In this document: positions 44,525 to 54,000 of the stretch, one piece after another
Layout: each line of letters opens with the position of its first letter
How positions within the stretch are numbered: the stretch's first letter is position 1
Source: Methylosinus sporium
GTDB lineage: Bacteria > Pseudomonadota > Alphaproteobacteria > Rhizobiales > Beijerinckiaceae
Direction: 5' to 3'
DNA length: 64,000 bases
NCBI RefSeq assembly: GCF_003113265.1
Contig: NZ_PUIV01000008.1
Coordinates: 1 to 64,000, forward strand
Translations under genes and position numbers: made by a program
Notes under the pieces: model-generated
What the model was told of the DNA's origin: nothing
What the model saw: the letters and a program-made list of their open reading frames with translations, nothing else
Database searches by the model: none

Positions 44525-47500
44525 ATGGATCAGTTCGTCGAGCGCATGGCGCGCCTCTCTCCGGAAAAGCGTGCGCTGTTGATGAGGCGTTTGGGGGAGA
44601 AGGCAGCCGCCGAAGCGATCGGCGCCAGGACGAGCGGCTCCGCAAAGCCCCTGTCCTTCGCGCAGCAGCGACTGTGGTTCGTCGATCAGATCGAGCCCGG
44701 CGGCGCTCACTACAACAACATCGGCGCGTTTCGCATGTCGGGCGAGCTCGAGCTCGGCGTCTTCGTGGCGGCGATCAACGAGATCATACGCCGGCACGAG
44801 GTCTTGCGAACGACTTTCGTGATGCGAGACGGCGGTCCGATTCAGGCTGTTCACTCGGAACTGAAGATTGCGGCGCCGGTGATCGACCTCGGCCGGCTGG
44901 ACGCGGAACGCCGCGAGGAAGAGGCGCGGCGCCTCGTCGACGAGGAGGCGCTTCGGCCGTTCGACCTGACGAAAGGGCCGTTGTTGCGGACGCTGGTGTT
45001 GGATCTCGGCGCGCATCCTGTGACGGGACAGCGCGAATATGTCGTGACATTCACTTTGCATCATATCGTGTCGGATGGCTGGTCGACGGATATTCTGATC
45101 CGCGAGTTCGTCGCCTTGTATGAAGCCTTCGTCGCGGGACGATCGTCGCCGCTGCCGGACCTCGCCATCCAATACGCCGACTATGCGGCGTGGCAGCGGG
45201 ACTGGCTGCAAGGAGAGGTTCTGGAGCGGCAGCTCGACTATTGGCGGGATCGGTTGGCGGATGCGCCGTCGGCGCTCGATCTGCCGACGGATCGTCCACG
45301 TCCGCCGGCGCTCGACCATGGCGGAACGACTTATCGTTTTGGCGTTTCGAAAGAGCTTGCCGACCGGCTGCGCAGTCTCGGCCGTCGGCAAGGGGCGACC
45401 TTGTTCATGGTTCTGTTGGCGGGGTTCCAGCTTCTGCTGTCGCGACACAGCGGTCAGCGCGACATTTGCGTCGGAACGCCGATCGCGAATCGCCGCCGGG
45501 CGGAACTCGAGGGACTGATCGGGTTTTTCGTGAACACTCTAGTGTTGCGCGCAGATCTCTCCGGCGATCCGACATTCCTCGCCTTTCTGGCGCAAACGCG
45601 TGAGACCGCGCTGGGCGCGCAGGAGCATCAGGACCTGCCCTTCGAGCGGCTCGTGGAAGAGCTGCAGCCTGCGCGGGACAACCGCAGTGCGCTCTTTCAG
45701 GCGATGTTCGTTCTGCAGAATGCGCCGACCCGGGAGCTGGCGCTTCCGGGCCTGAGAGTCGAGCCTGTGGCGCTGGAAGGGCGGACGGCGAAGTTCGATC
45801 TCACTTTGGCGCTGGAGGAAGGCGACGACGGGCTGATCGCGTCGTTCGAATATGCGACGGCCCTGTTCGACGCGCAGACGATTGCGCGAATGGCGGATCA
45901 CTATGTGAACCTACTCGAAGGAATCGTCGCAGATCCGCACAGTCGTGTCAGCCGATTGCCGATGCTGAGCGACGACGAACGTCGCCGGCTCCTCGTCGAA
46001 TGGAACGACACGGCGGCGGCGTATCCGCGCGACGAGCCCATTCACGACCTGTTCGAGGAACAGGTGGCGCGCATGCCGGAGGCGGTAGCGGTCGCCTTCG
46101 GGGGCGACCGCCTCACCTATGGCGAGTTGAACGTCAAAGCCAATCGATTGGCGCATCGTCTTTGCCGCCTGGGGGTCGGACCGGAGACGGTCGTCGGCAT
46201 TTGTGTCGAGCGGTCCTTGGAGATGATCGTGGCGCTGCTCGGCGTCTTGAAGGCCGGCGGGGCCTATCTGCCGCTCGATCCCGATTATCCGAGCGAGCGG
46301 CTCGCCTATATGATCGACGACGCCTCGCCCGCGCTGGCGCTGACCCAGCGGAGCCTGCGAGAGCGGCTCCCGGACACGGTCGAGACGCTGTGTCTGGATA
46401 CGGATTGGGCGTCGATCGAAGGAGAGAGCGAAGCCAATCCCGTCTCGCGCGCCACCGCCCAAAACCTCGCCTATGTGATCTACACTTCCGGCTCCACGGG
46501 AAGACCCAAGGGCGCGCTTATTGTGCATCGAAATGCCGTGGCGATGCTGCATTGGGCAAAAGGTCTGTTCGGCGACGAGCGGATAGAAGGACTGGCCGCC
46601 GCGACGTCTTTGAGCTTCGACTTGTCGGTGTTCGAAATATTCCTGCCTTTGTGCCGAGGCATAAAACTATTCGTGTTGAAGGATATTACCGAGCTGGGAC
46701 GGTTCGAGCGTCACGACGGCATATTGATCAACACGGTTCCGTCCGTAATGGCCGAATTGCTCCGGCTCGATCGCGTGCCGGCCTCCGCCAGAATTATCAA
46801 TCTCGCCGGCGAGCCTTTGCCGCGATCCTTGGCGCGAACGCTGAACCACCGTCGAGGTGTGGAAGCCGTGTTCAACCTCTACGGTCCTTCCGAATGCACG
46901 ACTTATTCCAGTTTCGCCGTGCTGGACAAGAACGACCGGCGGAATCCTCCCATCGGCCGGCCGATTTCGAACACGCAGATTTATCTTCTGGACGCCGGGC
47001 TGGAGCCGGTTCCGGCGGGGGTGGCGGGCGAACTCTACATCGGCGGCGCCGGCTTGGCGCGCGGCTATCTCGGCCGCCCCGATCTGACCGCGGAACGCTT
47101 CGTTCCAAATCCGTTCGGCGATACGGGAGAGCGACTGTATCGCACGGGCGATTTGGCCCGCTACCGGGCCGACGGGGACATCGAGTTCCTGGGCCGGATC
47201 GACCACCAGGTGAAAGTCCGCGGCTTTCGCATCGAGCTCGGCGAGGTCGAGGCGGCGCTGTCGGGCGTCGAAAGCGTGCGTGAAGCCGTGGCGGTCGCGC
47301 GTGAAGACGCTTCCGGCGACAAGCGACTGGTCGCCTATGTGGTCGGGCGCGTCGGAGCGGATGCGTCCGTCGCCGAATTGCGGGCGGCGCTGCAACGAGA
47401 GCTGCCGGATTATATGGTCCCTTCGGCCTTCGTGGTTCTCGACGCCCTGCCTCTCACCAAAAATGGCAAGGTGGACCGCAAGGCGCTGCCCGCTCCCGAT

Positions 47501-50500
47501 GTGGAGGCGCAGATCGCGTGCGCCTATGTCGCGCCGAGGACGCCGGTCGAAGAGACGCTGTGCCGAATATGGGCCGACGTGCTCGGTCTCGAACGCGTCG
47601 GGATAGATGACGATTTCTTCGAATTCGGCGGTCATTCCCTGTTGGCGGTGAGGTTGCTGGAACGCCTGCGGCGGCAGGGGCTGCAGACCGACGTGCGCGC
47701 GCTGTTCGGTCATCCGACGCCGGCGAGGCTCGCGGCGGCGATCGGGGACCAGCGCGCCGTCGTGGTTCCGCCGAACCTCATCGAGCGTGGTTGCGAGGCG
47801 ATCACGCCGGCGATGCTGCCGCTGGCGGCGCTGACGCAAGCGGAAATCGACCGCATCGTCGGCGCGGTTCCCGGTGGAGCAGCAAACGTCCAAGACATCT
47901 ATCCTCTGGCGCCTCTGCAGGAAGGCATTCTGTTCCATCATCTGATGGCGCTCGAAGGCGATCCTTATCTATTGTCGTATGTGCTTTCGTTCGACCTGCG
48001 CGAGCGATTGGACGGTTTTGTCGCGGCGTTGCAGGCGGTGGTCGCGCGGCACGACATTTTGCGCACGTCGATCGCGTGGGAGGGCTCGGCTGAGCCGATG
48101 CAGGTGGTCTGGCGCGAGGCGCCGCTGCGCGTCGAGGACGTCCGCCTGGACCCGGCGGCCGGCGATGTCGCGGAACAGCTGCGGGCGCGCTTCGATCCGC
48201 GTCGGTTCCGGCTCGACGTGCGTCATGCGCCGCTGATGCGCGGCTTCGCGGCGCATGACGCGGCAGGGGAGCGCTGGGTCCTGCTGTTACTGGCGCATCA
48301 TCTGGCGTTGGACCACACGACGCTGGAGATCGCCGCCGAAGAGGCTCGGGCGCATCTCATGGGGAAATCGGCGCTCCTGCCGGCGGCGACGCCATTCCGC
48401 GATTTCGTGGCGCAGGCGCGGCTCGGAGTGAGTCGGGAGGAGCATGAGGCGTTTTTCGAGGCGATGCTCGGCGATGTGAAAGAGGTGACGGCGCCGTTCG
48501 GACTTTTGGACGTGCGAGGCGACAGCTCGGGCGTCGCGGAAGCGCGCCTCGCCCTGGATGCGGATTTGGCGCGTCGGCTACGCGCGCGCGCGCGGGGGCT
48601 GGGGGTGAGCGCCGCGAGCCTTTGCCATCAGGCCTTCGCGCAGCTTCTGGCGAGGGCTTCGGGCCGTTCGGACGTGGTGTTCGGCACGGTTCTGTTCGGG
48701 CGCATGCACGGCGGCGTCGGAACGGATCGGGCGCTGGGCCTGTTCATCAACACCCTGCCGTTGCGGGTTCGGATCGGAGCGGAGGGAATAGCCGCGAGCG
48801 TGCGGCGCATGCACGGCCTGCTGACCGCTCTGTTGCGGCACGAACACGCCTCCCTGTCGCTGGCGCAGCGCTGCAGCGGAGTCGAGGCCCCGGCGCCGTT
48901 GTTTTCGGCGCTGTTGAACTATCGTCACAACCCGGCCTCGTCCGACGCCGCCCGACACGCATCCGCGATCGTCGAGGGCGTGACAACGCTCCACGCCGAG
49001 GAACGCACCAATTATCCGTTCACGCTGTCGGTGGACGATCTCGGCGAGGGTTTTCATCTCGCCGTGCAGACGCGAGGGGCGATCGATCCGGCGCAGGTCT
49101 GCGTCTACATGCGGACCACGCTGAAGGAACTGGTCGAGGCGTTGGAGACGGCGCCGGAGACGCCGGCGCGCGAGCTCGAGGTTCTTCCGCCGGCCGAGCG
49201 GCAAAAGCTGCTCGTCGAATGGAATGCGACGGCTGCGGATTATTCCCGAGACAAATGCTTGCATGGGCTGTTCGAAGCGCAGGCGGCGCGTTCGCCCGAA
49301 GCGGTCGCCGTCGTGTTCGAAAAGGAGCGTCTCACTTATGGCGAATTGAACGCGCGCGCCAACCGGCTGGCGCATCGCCTCGTCGGCCTGGGGGTCGTGG
49401 CCGAGACGATCGTCGGCATTTGCGCCGAGCGCTGCTTGGAAATGGTGGTGGGCCTGCTCGGCGTCTTGAAGGCCGGCGGAGCCTATCTGCCGCTCGATCC
49501 GGATTATCCGAGCGAGCGGCTGGCCTATATGATTGCCGACGCGCGCCCGGCGCTGGTGTTGACGCAGGAGCGCTTGCGCGAGCGTCTGCCGGCGACGATC
49601 CAGACAGTGTGTCTCGACGCCCATCGGACGGCGATCGAGAGCGACGGCAATCCCGTCCTGCGCGCCGCTCCGCACAATCTCGCCTATGTCATCTACACAT
49701 CCGGCTCGACCGGTAAACCCAAGGGCGTGGCCGTCCCTCATCGTGGCGTCGTCAATCGTCTGGAGTGGATGCAGGCTCGTTACGAGCTGACCGAGTCGGA
49801 CACAGTGTTGCAGAAGACGCCCTATGGGTTCGACGTGTCGGTTTGGGAGTTTTTCTGGCCGTTGACGGTCGGAGCCCGATTGGCGTTGGCGCCGCCGAAC
49901 GATCACCGCGATCCGCGGAGCTTGAGAGCGATCATCGAGCGCGAGCAGGTGACGACGCTGCACTTCGTGCCCTCGATGCTGCAAACCTTCCTGAACGTTC
50001 CAGATTTGCCGCCGCTGACGACAGTGCGCCGCGTGCTATGCAGCGGAGAAGAGCTTCCGGCGGGACTCGAGGAGCAGTTTCATCTCCAGCAATCGTCGGA
50101 GCTGCATAACCTCTATGGTCCGACCGAGGCGTCGATCGACGTGACGGCCTACGCGTGCCGACGCGACACGGCGCAGACGCGTATCCCGATCGGCCGGCCG
50201 ATATGGAACACGCAGATTTATCTTCTCGACGCCGATTTGGAGCCTGCGCCCATGGGCGTGGCGGGAGAACTCTATATCGGCGGCGTGGGACTGGCGCGCG
50301 GCTATCTCGGTCGTCCAGATCTCACGGCGGAGCGCTTTGTCCCGAACCCGTTCGGGGAGGCGGGAGAACGTCTGTATCGCACGGGAGATTCGGCGCGCTA
50401 CCGAGCGAATGGGAACATCGAGTTTCTGGGTCGGATCGACCATCAGGTGAAGATCCGCGGCTTTCGTATCGAGCTCGGCGAGATCGAGGCGGCGCTGTCG

Positions 50501-51055
50501 GGCCTCGACGAGATTCGCGAAGCGGTGGTCGTGGCGCGCGAGGATGCGGCCGGCGACATGCGGCTGGTCGCCTATGTGGTCTGGCGCGATCGAGCGGAGT
50601 TGTCGACAGCCGAGCTGCGGGCGGCTCTGCAACGGGATTTGCCCGACTATATGGTGCCGTCGGCTTTCGTCGTTCTCGACGCCCTGCCTTTGACCACGAA
50701 CGGCAAGGCGGACCGCAAGGCGCTGCCGGCGCCGGAGGCGCGGTCCGCGCGCCGTTACGTGGCCCCGCGCACGCCGACCGAGGAGGCCTTGTGTCATATC
50801 TGGGCCGACGTCCTGGGGCTGGAGCGCGTCGGGATAGAGGACAATTTCTTCGAGCTGGGCGGCCATTCGCTGAAGGCGCTGCAGTCGATCTCCAGAATAT
50901 GGCAGAACCTCGGGGTGTCGTTCCCGATGTCGGTGTTCTATGAGGCCGACACGCTTTCGGCGGTCGCCGAGTCCGTCGAAATTCTGCGCGGCCTCGATGC
51001 TCCCGAGCGACCTGAACACGCGCCGTCCGTCGAACTCGAGGAGTTCGAGATATGA
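44525..51055 (+). CDS. NRPS 3: C-A(Ala)-PCP-dual C/E-A(Ser)-PCP
   Basis: About 2176 residues. LCL-type C (HHIVSDGWS near 45,060), A (core 46,110-47,480), PCP (FGGHSL near 47,625), second C near 47,900-49,150, A (49,330-50,730), PCP (LGGHSLKALQ near 50,856). The first A pocket reads D-L-F-N-N-A-L-T-Y-K, which I recall as an Ala code. The second reads D-V-W-H-L-S-L-I-D-K, a Ser code. The second C domain has the elongated N-terminal motif HHLMALEGD (HHLxxxxGD) besides AHHLALDH, the mark of dual epimerisation/condensation domains. The Ala is therefore probably converted to D before coupling to Ser. The start is ATG 44525 after GAGGAAAT; the upstream ATG in frame is less well placed. The stop overlaps NRPS 4 by 4 bases. 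Confidence 0.92.
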   Translation: MDQFVERMARLSPEKRALLMRRLGEKAAAEAIGARTSGSAKPLSFAQQRLWFVDQIEPGGAHYNNIGAFRMSGELELGVFVAAINEIIRRHEVLRTTFVMRDGGPIQAVHSELKIAAPVIDLGRLDAERREEEARRLVDEEALRPFDLTKGPLLRTLVLDLGAHPVTGQREYVVTFTLHHIVSDGWSTDILIREFVALYEAFVAGRSSPLPDLAIQYADYAAWQRDWLQGEVLERQLDYWRDRLADAPSALDLPTDRPRPPALDHGGTTYRFGVSKELADRLRSLGRRQGATLFMVLLAGFQLLLSRHSGQRDICVGTPIANRRRAELEGLIGFFVNTLVLRADLSGDPTFLAFLAQTRETALGAQEHQDLPFERLVEELQPARDNRSALFQAMFVLQNAPTRELALPGLRVEPVALEGRTAKFDLTLALEEGDDGLIASFEYATALFDAQTIARMADHYVNLLEGIVADPHSRVSRLPMLSDDERRRLLVEWNDTAAAYPRDEPIHDLFEEQVARMPEAVAVAFGGDRLTYGELNVKANRLAHRLCRLGVGPETVVGICVERSLEMIVALLGVLKAGGAYLPLDPDYPSERLAYMIDDASPALALTQRSLRERLPDTVETLCLDTDWASIEGESEANPVSRATAQNLAYVIYTSGSTGRPKGALIVHRNAVAMLHWAKGLFGDERIEGLAAATSLSFDLSVFEIFLPLCRGIKLFVLKDITELGRFERHDGILINTVPSVMAELLRLDRVPASARIINLAGEPLPRSLARTLNHRRGVEAVFNLYGPSECTTYSSFAVLDKNDRRNPPIGRPISNTQIYLLDAGLEPVPAGVAGELYIGGAGLARGYLGRPDLTAERFVPNPFGDTGERLYRTGDLARYRADGDIEFLGRIDHQVKVRGFRIELGEVEAALSGVESVREAVAVAREDASGDKRLVAYVVGRVGADASVAELRAALQRELPDYMVPSAFVVLDALPLTKNGKVDRKALPAPDVEAQIACAYVAPRTPVEETLCRIWADVLGLERVGIDDDFFEFGGHSLLAVRLLERLRRQGLQTDVRALFGHPTPARLAAAIGDQRAVVVPPNLIERGCEAITPAMLPLAALTQAEIDRIVGAVPGGAANVQDIYPLAPLQEGILFHHLMALEGDPYLLSYVLSFDLRERLDGFVAALQAVVARHDILRTSIAWEGSAEPMQVVWREAPLRVEDVRLDPAAGDVAEQLRARFDPRRFRLDVRHAPLMRGFAAHDAAGERWVLLLLAHHLALDHTTLEIAAEEARAHLMGKSALLPAATPFRDFVAQARLGVSREEHEAFFEAMLGDVKEVTAPFGLLDVRGDSSGVAEARLALDADLARRLRARARGLGVSAASLCHQAFAQLLARASGRSDVVFGTVLFGRMHGGVGTDRALGLFINTLPLRVRIGAEGIAASVRRMHGLLTALLRHEHASLSLAQRCSGVEAPAPLFSALLNYRHNPASSDAARHASAIVEGVTTLHAEERTNYPFTLSVDDLGEGFHLAVQTRGAIDPAQVCVYMRTTLKELVEALETAPETPARELEVLPPAERQKLLVEWNATAADYSRDKCLHGLFEAQAARSPEAVAVVFEKERLTYGELNARANRLAHRLVGLGVVAETIVGICAERCLEMVVGLLGVLKAGGAYLPLDPDYPSERLAYMIADARPALVLTQERLRERLPATIQTVCLDAHRTAIESDGNPVLRAAPHNLAYVIYTSGSTGKPKGVAVPHRGVVNRLEWMQARYELTESDTVLQKTPYGFDVSVWEFFWPLTVGARLALAPPNDHRDPRSLRAIIEREQVTTLHFVPSMLQTFLNVPDLPPLTTVRRVLCSGEELPAGLEEQFHLQQSSELHNLYGPTEASIDVTAYACRRDTAQTRIPIGRPIWNTQIYLLDADLEPAPMGVAGELYIGGVGLARGYLGRPDLTAERFVPNPFGEAGERLYRTGDSARYRANGNIEFLGRIDHQVKIRGFRIELGEIEAALSGLDEIREAVVVAREDAAGDMRLVAYVVWRDRAELSTAELRAALQRDLPDYMVPSAFVVLDALPLTTNGKADRKALPAPEARSARRYVAPRTPTEEALCHIWADVLGLERVGIEDNFFELGGHSLKALQSISRIWQNLGVSFPMSVFYEADTLSAVAESVEILRGLDAPERPEHAPSVELEEFEI

Positions 51056-54000
51056 ACGCGGCGGAGCTCATGAGCGAAATGCAGTCTCGCGGCATCCGGG
51101 TCTATCTGGACGACGGGCGGGTGCGTTGCGCCGCTCCGGCCGGCGCCGTCACCGAAGAGATACGCCAGGCGTTGGCGACGCACAAAGGCAGCATCGTCGC
51201 CGCCCTATCGCAGACGCATCGGCATGCGCCTCCGGCGATCCAGCCGCATTCGCGACTTCGTCCGGCGCCGCTTTCGTATGGTCAACGGCGACTATGGTTC
51301 TTGGATCGCCTCGACCCCGGAAACGCCTCCTACAACGTGCCGGCGGCGCTGCGGCTGACCGGACGCTTCGACTCCGCCGCCTTCATATCCGCGATCAACG
51401 AGCTCGTTCGGCGTCACGAGGTCTTGCGAACGACTTTCACGATGCGGGACGGGGAGCCGGTTCAGACCGTTGCGCTGGCGCTGGAGATTGCCGCTCCGAT
51501 GATCGACCTGAGCGGCGTCGACGCCACGGCTCGCGAGGCGGGAGCGCGCCGTCTGGTGGACGAGGAGGCGCGTCGTCCGTTCGATTTGGCGACGGGGCCG
51601 TTGTTGCGGACATTGGTGATCGATCTGGGAGCGCGCGCCGATACGGGAGAGCGCGAACATATCGTGGCCTTCACGCTGCATCACATCGTGTCCGACGGCT
51701 GGTCGACGGATATTCTGGTTCGCGAGTTCGCCGCTCTATACGAGGCCGTCGTCGGAGGAGGCGCGTCGTCATTGCCGCCTCTCGCGCTCCAATATGCCGA
51801 TTACGCGGCATGGCAGCGCGACTGGCTGGGAGGCGAGGTTCTGGAACGGCAGCTCGCCTATTGGCGGAACGAGCTGGCGGGCGCGCCGCCCTCGCTGGAT
51901 TTGCCGACGGACCGTCCACGACCGGCGGCGCAGGACCATGCGGGCGCGGTTTGTCGTTTCGCCGTGACGAAAGAAACGACCGAAGGATTGCGCCGCCTCG
52001 GCCGAAAGGAGGGCGCGACGCTGTTCATGACGCTATTGGCGGCGTTTCAGCTTCTGCTGGCGCGATACAGCGGCCAAAGCGACATTTGCGTCGGAACGCC
52101 TGTCGCGAACCGCCGCCGAGTGGAGTTCGAAGGGCTGATCGGATGTTTCGTCAACACGCTCGTGCTGCGGACGGATCTTTTCGGAGATCCGACATTTCGC
52201 GTTCTGCTGGCCCGGGTGCGCAAAACGGCTCTGGGGGCGCAGGAAAACCAGGACGCGCCGTTCGAACGGCTGGTCGAGGAGCTGCAGCCGCTGCGTGACA
52301 TGAGCCGTTCGCCGTTGTTTCAAACGCTGTTCGTCTTGCAGAACGCGCCGGGACGCGAGTTGACGCTTCCCGGGCTGCAGGTGGAGCCGCTGGCGACGGA
52401 CAGCGGGACGGCGAAGTTCGATCTCACCCTCTCTCTCGTCGAGGCCGATGGCGGATTGAGCGGACGGATCGACTATGCGACGGCGCTATTCGATCCGCAG
52501 ACCATCGAAGGGCTGGCGCGGCACTATTGCGCCCTGCTCGCGGGGATCGTCGCCGATCCCGACCGTCGCGCGAGCGAGCTGCCGATGCTGTGCGAGGCCG
52601 AGCGGCGGCGGCTGCTGGTCGAATGGAACGACACGGCGACGGACGATCCGCGCGACAAATGCCTTCACCAACTGTTCGAGGAGCAGGCGGCGAAGACGCC
52701 AGACGCGGTCGCCGTGGCGTTCGAGGACACGCATTTCACCTATGACGAGCTGAACGCCAGAGCCAACCGACTGGCGCATCGCCTCGTCGGCCTGGGGATC
52801 GGCGCGGAGACAGTGGTCGGCATATGCGTCGAGCGATCCTTGGAGATGGTCGTGGGTCTGCTCGGCGTGCTGAAGGCCGGCGGGGCCTATCTGCCGCTCG
52901 ATCCCGACTATCCGAGCGAGCGTCTCGCTTACGTGATCGAGGACGCGCGTCCCGCGCTGGTCCTGACGCAGGAGCGTCTGCGCGCGCGTCTGCCGGAATC
53001 GATCCAGACGTTGCGTCTCGACGCCGATTGGACCTCGATCGCGCGCGAGCCGCGGGACAATCCCGCCGCGCGCGTGACGCCGCAGAACCTCGCTTACGTC
53101 ATCTACACCTCCGGTTCGACCGGACAGCCGAAGGGAGTCGCCGTCGCGCATGGCGGCGTTGTGAACTACACGCAGGCCATCAACGAACGGCTTGCGGACG
53201 GAAGCCGTCTTCGGTTTGCAATGGTCTCGACGCTCGCCGCCGATCTCGGCAACACGGCGCTGTTTCCCTCCCTGACCAGCGGCGGATGTCTGCACGTCAT
53301 CGGTTATGAGACCGCGACCGACGCGAACGCGATGGCGGACTATATGCGGCGACACGCCATCGACGTGCTCAAGATCGTGCCGTCTCACTATGGCGCCTTG
53401 ACGCATTCTGGCGGCGCCGCGCGTCTTCAGCCGCGGAAAGCCCTCATTTTCGGAGGCGAGGCCCTATCCGGCGAGCTTGCGGAATCCGTGGCTTTCAACG
53501 GCTCCGAATGCCGAATATTCAACCATTATGGACCGACCGAGACGACGATCGGGGCCTTGATGTCGCCGTTGAACGCCGAGCGGCGGTCGACGCTCGCGCC
53601 GCCCATCGGCCGCCCGATTCGGAACGTCGAAGTCTACCTCCTCGACGCGCATATGCGCCCGTCGCCCATCGGCGTCGCGGGCGAGCTCTACATCGGCGGC
53701 GTCGGATTGGCGCGGGGCTATCTCGGGCGACCGGATCTCACGGCGGAGCGGTTTGTTCCAGACCCGTTCGGCGCGGCGGGAGAGCGGCTGTATCGCACGG
53801 GCGATCTGGCCCGCTATCGAGCGGACGGCAACGTCGAGTTTTTGGGCCGCGTCGACAATCAGGTGAAGATTCGCGGATTTCGGATCGAGCTCGGCGAAAT
53901 CGAGACGGCGTTGTCTCGGATTCCGGGCGTGCGCGACGCCGTCGTGATGGCGCGCGAGGATAATGCCGGGGAGAAGCGGCTCGTCGCCTATGTGGCGGGG

